Part shown: positions 24,026 to 33,905 of the stretch, in pieces
How the letters are laid out: each line of letters begins with the position of its first letter
Position numbering within the stretch: the first letter of the stretch is position 1
From: Candidatus Zambryskibacteria bacterium CG10_big_fil_rev_8_21_14_0_10_42_12
GTDB lineage: Bacteria > Patescibacteriota > Minisyncoccia > Phycocordibacterales > 1-14-0-10-42-12
Assembly (NCBI GenBank): GCA_002787695.1
Contig: PCXL01000026.1
Location: forward strand, 1-56,891
Direction of reading: 5' to 3'
DNA length: 56,891 bases
Notes under the pieces: generated by a model
The model's input: only the letters and a program-made list of their open reading frames with translations
Told to the model about the DNA's origin: nothing
Databases searched by the model: none
Program-made: the position numbers and the translations under genes

Positions 24026-25447
24026 TGAACCTATTTTAATTTTTACAAAACGATACTTACCAACTTTTAGAGATATATCTGCGCTTACTGTCGACGCAGG
24101 ATCAGTTATTTTTTCACCAGAATCAAGATTAGTGATCGCATTATCGTTCACCAGTCGTCGCCACTCTGTTTTTGAGGACACAATACCAGCCTCTGCAAGT
24201 ACGTCTCCTAAAGCACTCTCTTTTGTTACAACAATTTCTTTCATGTCTTCTGGAGTACCACCCTTAGAGAACGTGTTCTCAAATGCCTCCTCCGCAGCAG
24301 CTGATGCTGTAGAACCATGGTAAATGGTTACAATTTCTTCGGCCAATCTTTTTTTAATGTCTTTAGGATTAACCTTTCCTGATTCACTATCTTCAATCAT
24401 CTTTTCGATTTCATCGAGTGGCGTGTAGGTACATAACGTAAAGTATTCTTTCATCACATGATCCGGAATAGACATAACCTTGCCATACATATCATGTGGC
24501 TCATCAGTAATAGCAATGTAGTTATCCAAACTCTTACTCATCTTTTCTTTACCGTCAGTGCCTCGCAAGATGTTGAATGACATAACAGCTTGTTCTTCCA
24601 TTTTGTTGAGTCTCATGATGTCACGCCCCATGAGCATGTTAAAGGTTTGATCATTCCCGCCAACTTCCATATCGCATGACCCATAAATTTTTGAAAGAAT
24701 AACTGAATCAATCCCTTGCATAACCGGATAGAGCATTTCATGCATATAGAGACTTTCTCCTTTTGTAAGACGCTCTTGGAACATGTCGCGCTCAATGAGA
24801 CGAGCATGAGTGATATGTCTTAGTGTCCAAAGGATATTACTAAAACTAACTGATTCAACTTTTTTATGTTTCAAATGTGTCACCTGCATTCTTGTTCCTT
24901 CGTAAATTATTGCTTTGCCAATAGTTGAATTTGGATCAATAGAAACATCATTCACTTTAGAGTCCATGCCCTCTGTTTTTAGATCAAAAGGACTTACAAA
25001 CCAGTCTGAATTTCTCATCCATGTAAAAACTTTTTCATCAGTCTTGAGAATCTTCCCCACTTGGTCAAGGTAAGTTTTCATATTATGTTCTATTTCACTC
25101 TGATCAATTTCTGGGCGAACCTTACTTTTACCTGTCGGGTCTCCAATTGTTCCTGTAAAATCTCCAATTAAAAAAATAACTTTACATCCAATATCCTGAA
25201 AAGCTCGGAGAGATTTGAGTACTACTGCGTGACCTAAATGTATATCAGGTCGTGTAGGATCAACTCCAAACTTAATGAAAATGTCTTTGGTATACTCGCC
25301 AGTAAGCTTACTGATAAGCTTGTTCTTAAAGGAATTTTCTGGATCAATAAAAGACTCCGCGCCACGCGAGAGTAACTCATCAACTTTTTTCTCTGCATCT
25401 TTACGTTCCATGCTCTCAAATGTACCATGCGAAGTGATTTTTGGCAC
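24023..25447 (-). CDS. tyrS: Tyrosyl-tRNA synthetase
   Basis: KFGVDPTRPDIHLGHAVVL (HIGH-like), GNDQTFNMLMGRDIM, KEKMSKSLDNYIAI (KMSKS), C-terminal S4-like domain. Confidence 0.95.
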   Translation of the reverse strand: MPKITSHGTFESMERKDAEKKVDELLSRGAESFIDPENSFKNKLISKLTGEYTKDIFIKFGVDPTRPDIHLGHAVVLKSLRAFQDIGCKVIFLIGDFTGTIGDPTGKSKVRPEIDQSEIEHNMKTYLDQVGKILKTDEKVFTWMRNSDWFVSPFDLKTEGMDSKVNDVSIDPNSTIGKAIIYEGTRMQVTHLKHKKVESVSFSNILWTLRHITHARLIERDMFQERLTKGESLYMHEMLYPVMQGIDSVILSKIYGSCDMEVGGNDQTFNMLMGRDIMRLNKMEEQAVMSFNILRGTDGKEKMSKSLDNYIAITDEPHDMYGKVMSIPDHVMKEYFTLCTYTPLDEIEKMIEDSESGKVNPKDIKKRLAEEIVTIYHGSTASAAAEEAFENTFSKGGTPEDMKEIVVTKESALGDVLAEAGIVSSKTEWRRLVNDNAITNLDSGEKITDPASTVSADISLKVGKYRFVKIKIGS

Positions 25448-25468
25448 ATATATGGTATAGTTTCCTAG

Positions 25469-27961
25469 ATGATGTTTTGGAAGCGTTTATCAAAGGATGC
25501 GCGTCGCAATATTCTCTTTGCATCAATATCAGGAATCGCCCTTGTAGGAGGCGGTCTTTTGTTGTGGATCGCCAGTTTTGATATCCCTACTCTTGAGAAT
25601 TTTGCAGATCGAAAGGTTACCCAATCAACAAAAATATACGACCGCACAGGGGAAGTTCTTCTTTACGACGTTTTTAATAATATAAAGCGCACTGTTGTTC
25701 CTTTCGAAGACATATCCCCTTACGCAAAACAGGCAGCGATTGCTATTGAAGATAAAAACTTTTACGAACACAATGGTATTCAAATTTCTGCATTCTTACG
25801 AGCTGTTTTTGTAAATGTTCTTTCTTTCGAATTTAGCCAAGGCGGATCAACTATTACCCAGCAGGTTGTAAAAAACTCTCTGCTGACAACTGACAAGTTA
25901 ATTTCTCGAAAACTTAAAGAATGGGTACTTGCAACAAAAATTGAAAAAATTCTCACCAAAGATGAGATTTTAAGCTTGTATCTCAATGAAATTCCTTATG
26001 GTGGAAGTATTTATGGTATTGAGGAAGCGAGTCAGTCATTCTTCAACAAAAGCGCAAAAGACTTAACACTCCCTGAAGCAGCATACCTTGCAGCCCTGCC
26101 GCAAGCACCTACATATTACTCGCCTTATGGAGAACATGTAGATAAGCTTGAGGCAAGAAAAAATTTGGTGCTTAAAGAAATGGTGGAAGTTGGTTTTATT
26201 ACCGAAGAGGAATATGAGACGGCCAGAAAAGTTCAGGTTGAGTTTGCACCACAAAGTGATCGTGGTATTAAGGCTCCACACTTTGTTATGTACGTTCGTG
26301 AATATTTGGAAAAAAAATACGGACCCGGTGTGCTTGAAAATGGAGGTTTGCGTGTAATCACCACCCTTGACTATGAACTTCAAGAGAAAGCAGAAGAACT
26401 CGCACTCAAACACGCGCTTTCAAACGAACAAAACTACAACGCTGAGAATATCGGACTTGTTGCTATTGATCCTAAAACAGGTGGCGTCCTTGCAATGGTA
26501 GGATCTCGTAACTACTTTGATGAAGATATAGATGGTAACTTCAATATTACAACTGCCTATAGACAACCAGGTTCTGCGTTTAAACCTTTCGCATATACCG
26601 CAGCCTTTCAAAAAGGCTACACACCAGAAACGATCTTGTTTGACCTCCCAACTCAATTCTCTACTACCTGTTCTCCAGAGGGAGTTGGAGAAAATTGTTA
26701 CATGCCAAACAACTACGACAATGTATTTCGTGGTCCAATGACAATGCGAGATGCCCTTGCACAATCAGTGAACATTCCGGCCGTAAAAACACTGTATTTG
26801 GCAGGCATGCGCAACACAATTACTCTGGCTCGTAGTATGGGCGTAACTAATCTTGAAGATTATACTCGCTATGGTCTTACATTAGTGCTTGGAGGTGGTG
26901 AGGTTCGACTACTTGATATGGTGGGTGCATATAGTGTATTTGCAAACGGCGGCATTAAAAATGAAGTTGTTTCAATACTTGAAGTTCGAGATAGAGAGGG
27001 AGAAGTACTTGAAAAATATGAGGAGGATAGAGAAACTGTAATGGATCGTAATGTAGCTCTTATGACAACGGATGTTCTCGCTGATAACGTGGCGCGCGCA
27101 CCAGCTTTTGGGGGTAGCTCTTACCTCAACTTCCCTGGATACCAGGTAGCAGTAAAAACGGGTACCACAAATGATTATCGAGATGCATGGATTATTGGAT
27201 ATACTCCAGGTATTGCTGCTGGTGCATGGGCTGGAAATAATGACAATAGTCCAATGGAAAAACGTGTTGCTGGCTTTATTATTGCTCCCTTCTGGAATGA
27301 ATTTATGCAATATGCACTCACCAAGCTTCCAGATGAACGTTTTGAGACTCCTAATCTTGATTATGGCTATAACATTCACCCTATTCTCCGTGGTAAGTGG
27401 CAAGGAAGTAAGTGGTTTGTAATAGATACAGTTTCAGGAAAACTCGCTACCGAATTTACACCAGAAGAAACAAAACAAGAAACGATCTATGGTCCAATCC
27501 ACTCAATCCTAGGTAATATCAATAAAGACAATCCTCGCGCCCCAAGTGGTACCTCAGAAAACGATGCCCAATTTAATCTATGGGAAGTTCCTGTTCGAAA
27601 ATGGGTACAGAGCCAAAACATAAATGAACAAACATCTGTGAGTATTCCTAATGGTTATGATGATGTCCACACAGAATCAACTCGGCCACGTATTTCAATT
27701 GAAAATCCAAGTAATGGTGCATATATTCCCCGCGACTCATTGGTCCGTGTAGAAATTCGCACAAACAACGACAATATCAGTCGTATCGACTATAGAGTTG
27801 ATGAAAAACTTGTGGGAACAGTTTCCAAAGCACCATTTATCTTCACGTTTAAACCTTCAGACCTAGGGATTGAAGAAGGGGCTCATGAACTTAGTGTTTC
27901 TGTAACTGACAACGTTTTTAATACAAGCACAGACACAATTACATTCAACGTAAGTCTGTAA
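25469..27961 (+). CDS. Class A penicillin-binding protein (transglycosylase/transpeptidase), PBP1A-like
   Basis: AAIAIEDKNFYEHNGI...QGGSTITQQVVKNSLL...; transpeptidase RQPGSAFKPFAYTAAF (SxxK), SVN, VKTGTTNDYRDAW. Confidence 0.95.
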   Translation: MMFWKRLSKDARRNILFASISGIALVGGGLLLWIASFDIPTLENFADRKVTQSTKIYDRTGEVLLYDVFNNIKRTVVPFEDISPYAKQAAIAIEDKNFYEHNGIQISAFLRAVFVNVLSFEFSQGGSTITQQVVKNSLLTTDKLISRKLKEWVLATKIEKILTKDEILSLYLNEIPYGGSIYGIEEASQSFFNKSAKDLTLPEAAYLAALPQAPTYYSPYGEHVDKLEARKNLVLKEMVEVGFITEEEYETARKVQVEFAPQSDRGIKAPHFVMYVREYLEKKYGPGVLENGGLRVITTLDYELQEKAEELALKHALSNEQNYNAENIGLVAIDPKTGGVLAMVGSRNYFDEDIDGNFNITTAYRQPGSAFKPFAYTAAFQKGYTPETILFDLPTQFSTTCSPEGVGENCYMPNNYDNVFRGPMTMRDALAQSVNIPAVKTLYLAGMRNTITLARSMGVTNLEDYTRYGLTLVLGGGEVRLLDMVGAYSVFANGGIKNEVVSILEVRDREGEVLEKYEEDRETVMDRNVALMTTDVLADNVARAPAFGGSSYLNFPGYQVAVKTGTTNDYRDAWIIGYTPGIAAGAWAGNNDNSPMEKRVAGFIIAPFWNEFMQYALTKLPDERFETPNLDYGYNIHPILRGKWQGSKWFVIDTVSGKLATEFTPEETKQETIYGPIHSILGNINKDNPRAPSGTSENDAQFNLWEVPVRKWVQSQNINEQTSVSIPNGYDDVHTESTRPRISIENPSNGAYIPRDSLVRVEIRTNNDNISRIDYRVDEKLVGTVSKAPFIFTFKPSDLGIEEGAHELSVSVTDNVFNTSTDTITFNVSL

Positions 27962-28199
27962 TGTGGTTCCCAGCTGTTACCTGAATTTTTTCAAGAATAT
28001 CCTTTTTATGAATTAGAATTTCTTGTTTAATCATAGGGTGCGCTTTAACATACACCACACCCTCCTTTATTTGGATCGAATCTTCATCAAAATTATTCTT
28101 TGTTTTTTCTTTTAAAATACAAAGGATTTCATTTCTGATCTTTTCATCCTCAGAAATTTTCTTAAAAATTTTTCCAAAAAAAGAAGATAAGTTATTCAT
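27945..28199 (-). CDS. DUF721/DciA-like small protein
   Basis: EDSIQIKEGVVYVKAHPMIKQEILIHKKDILEKIQVTAGNHITDLR resembles the DUF721/DciA core; overlaps dnaN by 8 nt. Confidence 0.55.
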   Translation of the reverse strand: MNNLSSFFGKIFKKISEDEKIRNEILCILKEKTKNNFDEDSIQIKEGVVYVKAHPMIKQEILIHKKDILEKIQVTAGNHITDLR

Positions 28200-29310
28200 T
28201 CTTTGTCACGAGTGGCATCACAAGATATAGAAATGATTGATTCCCCACCCCACGAATAACCACAGCCTTCCCAATACCATTAAACTCAAGTTTAATAGAA
28301 TCTTCCGGTATTGCGCCTAAAACATCTGATATATATCGAAAATTGAAAGATATGGTCAAAGACTCACCTTCAACTTTTGCTGTTATTTTTGAATTACTCT
28401 CACCAATATCTGTATTTTTCATAAACATTTCAAATACATTATTTTTTGGAGCAATATTAAACTTTAGATGCTGTAACTTATCCGTAAAAACACGTAAAAT
28501 TTTAAGTGCATTCGTAAAATCTTGTTTTAATAATGTAACTTCTGTTTTATATTCCTTTGGAATAATCTGTTTATAATCTGGAAAAGCACTGTCAACTGTA
28601 CGAGATACAACATAGATATCCTCAACAATAAAAGCAACTTGATTATCTTTTACTATTATATCTATGTCCCCTTTTATATCCTGAAAGACTTTTAATACTT
28701 CCAAAATGTTTTTTACAGAAATAAGCATTTTATCGAATTCTTTGTGCTTTTTAAGAGCTATTTTCTTTTCCGCAAGACGAAAAAGGTCGGTCGCCACTGC
28801 AACTAACTCATCATTCTCATTTAAATAATAAAGGATGCTCGATAGTTCAGGTTTTATACTCGAAATAGAAGCGCTATAGAGAACTGATTTTGATAGCTCT
28901 GCAAAATATTGCGCTTTAATAGTAAGACTACTTACCGGATCGGTAATAGTTGGAATGGATGGAAAATCTCCATACGGTACTGTTTTAATCACTCCTTCTG
29001 AAGAACCGGAAATTATCTTTAGATTATTATCTATAGTGAGCTTTATTTCTATTTTTAACACCCCTTGTATTTGGGATATTAGATTCCATAAAACATCTGC
29101 AGGAACGGCAACCTCGCCTTCTTTAAGAACTTTTGCTGGAATTTTAATATCAATACCCAACTCAAGGTTTGTCGCCATAATACTGACACTTTTACCCTCT
29201 GCTTTTATTAATAAGCAGGAAAGAACAGGTAGAGAAACATGTTTACTCGCAATCTTTACACTCTTGTTTAATGCTTCTTTTAAAAGTTCTGTTTGTATCT
29301 CGACATTCAT
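28192..29310 (-). CDS. dnaN: DNA polymerase III beta sliding clamp
   Basis: ELLKEALNKSVKIASKHVSLPVLSCLLIKAEGKSVSIMATNLELGIDIKI...; C-terminal YLVMPLV. Confidence 0.95.
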   Translation of the reverse strand: MNVEIQTELLKEALNKSVKIASKHVSLPVLSCLLIKAEGKSVSIMATNLELGIDIKIPAKVLKEGEVAVPADVLWNLISQIQGVLKIEIKLTIDNNLKIISGSSEGVIKTVPYGDFPSIPTITDPVSSLTIKAQYFAELSKSVLYSASISSIKPELSSILYYLNENDELVAVATDLFRLAEKKIALKKHKEFDKMLISVKNILEVLKVFQDIKGDIDIIVKDNQVAFIVEDIYVVSRTVDSAFPDYKQIIPKEYKTEVTLLKQDFTNALKILRVFTDKLQHLKFNIAPKNNVFEMFMKNTDIGESNSKITAKVEGESLTISFNFRYISDVLGAIPEDSIKLEFNGIGKAVVIRGVGNQSFLYLVMPLVTKNE

Positions 29311-29531
29311 ATGTGGGTAATTCTTTTTAAAAATCTAATTATTATTATTAGGGGTGTGGAATGTGTGGAATATAAAAACACCCTTATTTATAGCTCTATA
29401 TGAGAAGGTTGTTATTAACATTAAACTCATACTATTAGACCTTATTATTAAACTTACTCCAAATTGTAAATTTGTCCAAACCTATTCACAACCTTACCCA
29501 AGGTTTATACCTATAGATATTCACACCTTAT
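29311..29531. other. Candidate replication origin (dnaN-dnaA intergenic)
   Basis: AT-rich gap with DnaA-box-like TTATCTACA (29528-29536), TATTCACAC (29518-29526), TATTCACAA (29483-29491) and TGTGGAATA (29364-29372). Confidence 0.45.
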
Positions 29532-30884
29532 CTACATAATATTAGTTAGTATTCCACGTATTTGATCAAGTTCTTGTGTAAGGGAGGGATCTTTTTTAAT
29601 GTCTACTTTAATTTTTTCACAAGAGTGAATCACAGTTGTATGGTCTCTTCCTCCTAATTTTTGTCCAATTGAAGGAAATGAAATATTAAAATCCTCACGA
29701 AGAATATACATGATCACTTGGCGAGGTTTTATAATTTCTTTTTTTCTCGTTTTCTCGTAAATACTCTCTTCATTAATCCCATAATACTCTGAGATTGTCT
29801 TTACCACATCTTTAACAGAGACAATTTTCTTTGGTCGCGCACTGTTTCGTACCAATTCTCGTACTTCATTAAGAGATAAAACACGATCTTTAAGGTCAGT
29901 TTGAATGAAAATTGTATTAAGAACACCCTCAATTTCCCGAATGTTACTCGCAATATAAGTAGCAAGGAAATCAATAACGTCTGGGTGTAGGTTATATCCT
30001 CGTAATTGTGCTTTAGATTTAATAATAGCCATTCGAGATTCATGATCTGGAATTGGGATATCAACAATCATACCGGATCCAAAGCGAGAAATTAGTCTGC
30101 TTTCAAGTCCAGGAATGAAATTAGGGTGTTTATCCGAAGAAAATACAATTTGTTTATTACTATCATGAAAAGCATTGAATAGGTGGAATAATTCTTCCTG
30201 CATTTTTTCCTTACTAGAGAAGAATTGGATGTCATCCATAATCAAGACATCATATTTCCTGTATTTTTCCTTAAATTCAGCAATTTTATTTGTCTGAAGG
30301 GCTTTTACGTAATCTTGTCCAAATTTCTCAGACGTAATGTAATAAATACGCTTTTCAGGATTCTTCTTCTTTATCTCATTTCCAATAGCTTGAATAAGGT
30401 GGGTTTTACCGTGACCAGTATTTCCATGGATAAAAAATGGATTATAACCAATACCAGGGTTTTTAATAACGGCTTGTGCTGCAGCGTGAGCCAGTTCGTT
30501 GAAAGATCCAATAATAAACGTATCAAATGTATATCGAGGGTTAAGGTTGTCTTCTTTATTTACATAATGGTCGTGGAGAGGTAACTCTTGAGATCGTTTA
30601 CTTTCAGGAACCTTGTCATCTAAATGACGTCTCATATCCCCTTTTATGACGACATATTTTAAAGAATGGATTCCTTCAAAATTTTCACGAAGAGTTTTAA
30701 GAATTAGTTGGTTAAATTTATTGGCGAGCCATTCTTCAACAAACGCGTTTGGAACACCGATATTCACAACCCCATCTTCAATCTTTACAATACATGTATC
30801 CTTAAACCATGTCTGGAAATTAGGCTTGGAAATTTCCTTTTCAATAAATGAGAGAGCAGTTGTCCACATATCCTGAGTATTCAT
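29532..30884 (-). CDS. dnaA: Chromosomal replication initiator DnaA
   Basis: MNTQDMWTTALSFIEKEISKPNFQTWFKDT...FIHGNTGHGKTHLIQAIGNE...DDIQFFSSKEK...GGRDHTTVIHSCEKI; start supported by TATAAT-N7-ATG. Confidence 0.97.
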   Translation of the reverse strand: MNTQDMWTTALSFIEKEISKPNFQTWFKDTCIVKIEDGVVNIGVPNAFVEEWLANKFNQLILKTLRENFEGIHSLKYVVIKGDMRRHLDDKVPESKRSQELPLHDHYVNKEDNLNPRYTFDTFIIGSFNELAHAAAQAVIKNPGIGYNPFFIHGNTGHGKTHLIQAIGNEIKKKNPEKRIYYITSEKFGQDYVKALQTNKIAEFKEKYRKYDVLIMDDIQFFSSKEKMQEELFHLFNAFHDSNKQIVFSSDKHPNFIPGLESRLISRFGSGMIVDIPIPDHESRMAIIKSKAQLRGYNLHPDVIDFLATYIASNIREIEGVLNTIFIQTDLKDRVLSLNEVRELVRNSARPKKIVSVKDVVKTISEYYGINEESIYEKTRKKEIIKPRQVIMYILREDFNISFPSIGQKLGGRDHTTVIHSCEKIKVDIKKDPSLTQELDQIRGILTNIM

Positions 30885-31022
30885 GGATACTATTATACGC
30901 ATCACACACCCTCACTACACTTGAGTGCTCTCTATATCTATGTTCATACTATTTTATAGAGGTAATAAAGAGCTATTACATGGATATTGAAAAAAAAGAA
31001 ATATCACGGTATAGTAGTGCCG

Positions 31023-31157
31023 ATGTCACAAACATATAATCCTAAAAAGCGAAAAAGAGCTAAAAAACATGGCTTTTTATCGCGCACAAAAACACCTGGT
31101 GGTAAGGCTGTACTCAGTCGGCGCCGAGCTAAAGGCAGAAAGAAACTTGCTGTCTAA
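31023..31157 (+). CDS. rpmH: 50S ribosomal protein bL34 (below ORF-track cutoff)
   Basis: [51 protein letters not shown]7-ATG. Confidence 0.97.
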   Translation: MSQTYNPKKRKRAKKHGFLSRTKTPGGKAVLSRRRAKGRKKLAV

Positions 31158-31159
31158 GT

Positions 31160-31492
31160 ATGCTTCCTAAAACTAAAAGACTTTCACGTAAAGAGTTTGG
31201 GTCGGTTTATAACCTAGGAAAAAGGCTTAATACAAGCCTTTTTTCGGTTATTTTTCACCCAGCAGCGGAGGCGGCTAAATTTGGTATTGTTGTTTCCAAA
31301 AAGGTGACAAAAAAAGCTGTTGCAAGGCATAAGGTTCGTCGTTGGGTATATGAAGCCATTCGAAGTTACTTGAAACAACATGAATCATTTAAGCATGATG
31401 TAATTTTTATTACACACCCTTCCATTATGAAAGAAACGTATAGAACTGTTGAAACTCAAGTGCACCACGTCTTACAAAATCTTTCTCATTGA
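31160..31492 (+). CDS. rnpA: Ribonuclease P protein component
   Basis: MLPKTKRLSRKEFGSVYNLGKRLNTSLFSVIF...FGIVVSKKVTKKAVARHKVRRWVYEAIR. Confidence 0.96.
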   Translation: MLPKTKRLSRKEFGSVYNLGKRLNTSLFSVIFHPAAEAAKFGIVVSKKVTKKAVARHKVRRWVYEAIRSYLKQHESFKHDVIFITHPSIMKETYRTVETQVHHVLQNLSH

Positions 31493-31525
31493 AGGTGTGT
31501 TTGATTTCGTATACAATGGGTCGAC

Positions 31526-32254
31526 ATGGGGCTCCTTAAAGCCATTTTTTATACTCCTTTATATAACGGTTTAGTCGGCCTTATAGATCTTTTACCGTGG
31601 CTTGATATTGGTTTTATCATTATCCTCTTTACCTTAATTATTAAAGCGATCCTTTTTCCACTCTCATACAAAGCAGCAAAAACACAAATGCTTACAAAGC
31701 TGCATGAGGATGAGCTTAATAAGATACGAGCGGATAAAAATACTCCTCTTGAAGAACAAGCAAAGAAAATTCTAGATTTTTATCGAAAGTACGATATTAA
31801 TCCTTTTGTAGGAATTATTGTTGTTTTAATTCAGATTCCAATTATTTTTGCGCTTTACTATATGATTGCGCGATCTGGTCTTCCTGCTATCGACACATCC
31901 CTCTTATACTCATTTATAGGCGTTCCTGAAGCAGTTAAAGTATCTTTCCTTGGCATTGCTGATGTAACAGGTAAAAGTATCATCCTGGCGCTTTTGGCAG
32001 CGATCACAACATATATTCAAGCAAGAATGATGCAACCTACTGTTGACCTGAATTTCACTGGATCATTTAAAGATGATCTTCCAAAAACAATGGCGCTACA
32101 AATGAGGTATGTGTTCCCTGTTATTGTATTCTTTATCTCGTATAGTATTTCAGGTGTTATCGCCCTCTATTGGGCAACAAGTAATATTGTTGCAATCTCT
32201 CAAGATTGGTATATAAAGAGGAAGTTGAAACATGGACAAGAAGGAAATAATTAA
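31526..32254 (+). CDS. yidC: Membrane protein insertase YidC/Oxa1
   Basis: LYNGLVGLIDLLPWLDIGFIIILFTLIIKAILFPLSYKAAKTQ...PFVGIIVVLIQIPIIFALYYMI. Confidence 0.95.
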   Translation: MGLLKAIFYTPLYNGLVGLIDLLPWLDIGFIIILFTLIIKAILFPLSYKAAKTQMLTKLHEDELNKIRADKNTPLEEQAKKILDFYRKYDINPFVGIIVVLIQIPIIFALYYMIARSGLPAIDTSLLYSFIGVPEAVKVSFLGIADVTGKSIILALLAAITTYIQARMMQPTVDLNFTGSFKDDLPKTMALQMRYVFPVIVFFISYSISGVIALYWATSNIVAISQDWYIKRKLKHGQEGNN

Positions 32255-32708
32255 AAAAACAATTGAAAACACACTCACACACCTCTCTATTCCCTATACT
32301 TCTATCTTTTTTGATGAATCACCCCTATTGTGGGTAACGGTTGAAACAAATGACTCAGCAATACTTATTGGTCGGGGCGGCGATACCATTCGCGCCCTTA
32401 ATCAACTTGTTCAAAAGATTGTTTCCAAAGTATGTGGTGAAGAGATATCGCTCACTATTGATGTGAATGGCTATAAAAAGAAAGAAAAAGACCGAATTAT
32501 TCAAAAAGCGAAACTCTTAGGTGATAGAGCAAAAAACTTTAGAGTAAATATAAATCTCGAACCGATGTCAGCGTATGAGCGACTAATTATACATGAGTAT
32601 TTTAGCGAGGATCCTTTGATTCAGACTGAATCGGCTGGTGAAGGTAGAGATCGACACGTGGTCCTTAAATATACTGAGTCAGTGTCCTCTGACATCTCCT
32701 CTCTATAA
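32232..32708 (+). CDS. jag: KH/R3H RNA-binding protein (Jag/KhpB-like)
   Basis: ILIGRGGDTIRALNQLVQKIVSK (KH), MSAYERLIIHEYF...TESAGEGRDRHVVL (R3H). Confidence 0.93.
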   Translation: MDKKEIIKKTIENTLTHLSIPYTSIFFDESPLLWVTVETNDSAILIGRGGDTIRALNQLVQKIVSKVCGEEISLTIDVNGYKKKEKDRIIQKAKLLGDRAKNFRVNINLEPMSAYERLIIHEYFSEDPLIQTESAGEGRDRHVVLKYTESVSSDISSL

Positions 32709-33902
32709 CAAATTGAGTCTTACAATCCAAACAGATCCATTACTTTTGTTGGTAAAGAAGAATTGTTCTTCGTTTTCTGAAAGTTGAGGTTTGATGATGT
32801 CTATATTTTGTAACCCTGTTATAAAGGTGGTGGTGCCATCGGTGTCCGTTTTCCAGATCTGGTCTGCAAGTGTCGCGGTACCCATATACCAAACATCTGG
32901 CATATGTGTTGGAAATCTTATAGGAACCCCACAGTACAACTCTTCATTAGAGGTGAATACACATTTGTCGGCAATGGTTTGCATATCTACAATGGATGAC
33001 TCGTCAAAATTTTGGTCAAATATATAGTTTATTGGATCGTTCCCTGCTGTGGTTGCAAATAATGTGCTTTGATCATTAGATAAGATCGCATTTAAACCAG
33101 ATCTTCCTTGCAACACATTCAATAATTCACCGCGTGGTCGTGTTAGTCTATAGACATACCCTGGTGCACTATATGATGCTTTTGTTTGTACATATATTCC
33201 GTTTTTGTTTCCGCCTAGAATTTTCCATTCACGTATTGTGCTCGTAAGTAATGTTTCTGTTGTGTTGGCACTTGTGTTATATATTTTAATTCCACTACCA
33301 GAATCAGAAGGGATTATATAGGCAATCTCAGTATTTGATATAGGTTTAATCGAAGCAATATTTTCTTCAAGATATGTTCCAGCCGTATCCTCTCCTGTCG
33401 TACTAAGGTTGGAGATTATGAGCGTTTCAATAACATCACTAGATTCTTTTAAATATCGCATAACAACACCCTTACCCTCGTTAAACCAAGTGGCTTCAAT
33501 AATGCCCGGCAATGTTGTATTAGAAATCCTTTTCTGTTCTTTAGTGATGGTATTAATGTCAATAATGTGTCCGGTAGCTCGGTCTACTACACGAACAGTT
33601 GTTGATGACCCATCTCCTAACAGGGTATATCCTCCTACAGGAGAGCTGTAAATCATTTCAATAGCTGGCAATACACGATCACTATCCTCTGTAACTTCGT
33701 TTCCACCTTCAAAAAATGATCCCTCGGTATTCGTGTCTTCAAAAGAATCAGTACTATCTCCACCGAACGGATTAAAGTCTCGTACTTTGCTTATAAAACC
33801 ATTTTGAATAGGTGTACGCCCTGGATTTATAAGCCAAAATATAAAGAGCGCAAATCCTCCAATAAGTGCCAATATGAGAATGAATTTAAGTGTTTTTTTC
33901 AT
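32703..33902 (-). CDS. Membrane-anchored, beta-propeller-like secreted protein, hypothetical
   Basis: MKKTLKFILILALIGGFALFIFWLI anchor; 399 aa beta-rich ectodomain with WxxxG repeats. Confidence 0.7.
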   Translation of the reverse strand: MKKTLKFILILALIGGFALFIFWLINPGRTPIQNGFISKVRDFNPFGGDSTDSFEDTNTEGSFFEGGNEVTEDSDRVLPAIEMIYSSPVGGYTLLGDGSSTTVRVVDRATGHIIDINTITKEQKRISNTTLPGIIEATWFNEGKGVVMRYLKESSDVIETLIISNLSTTGEDTAGTYLEENIASIKPISNTEIAYIIPSDSGSGIKIYNTSANTTETLLTSTIREWKILGGNKNGIYVQTKASYSAPGYVYRLTRPRGELLNVLQGRSGLNAILSNDQSTLFATTAGNDPINYIFDQNFDESSIVDMQTIADKCVFTSNEELYCGVPIRFPTHMPDVWYMGTATLADQIWKTDTDGTTTFITGLQNIDIIKPQLSENEEQFFFTNKSNGSVWIVRLNLL

Positions 33903-33905
33903 AAA

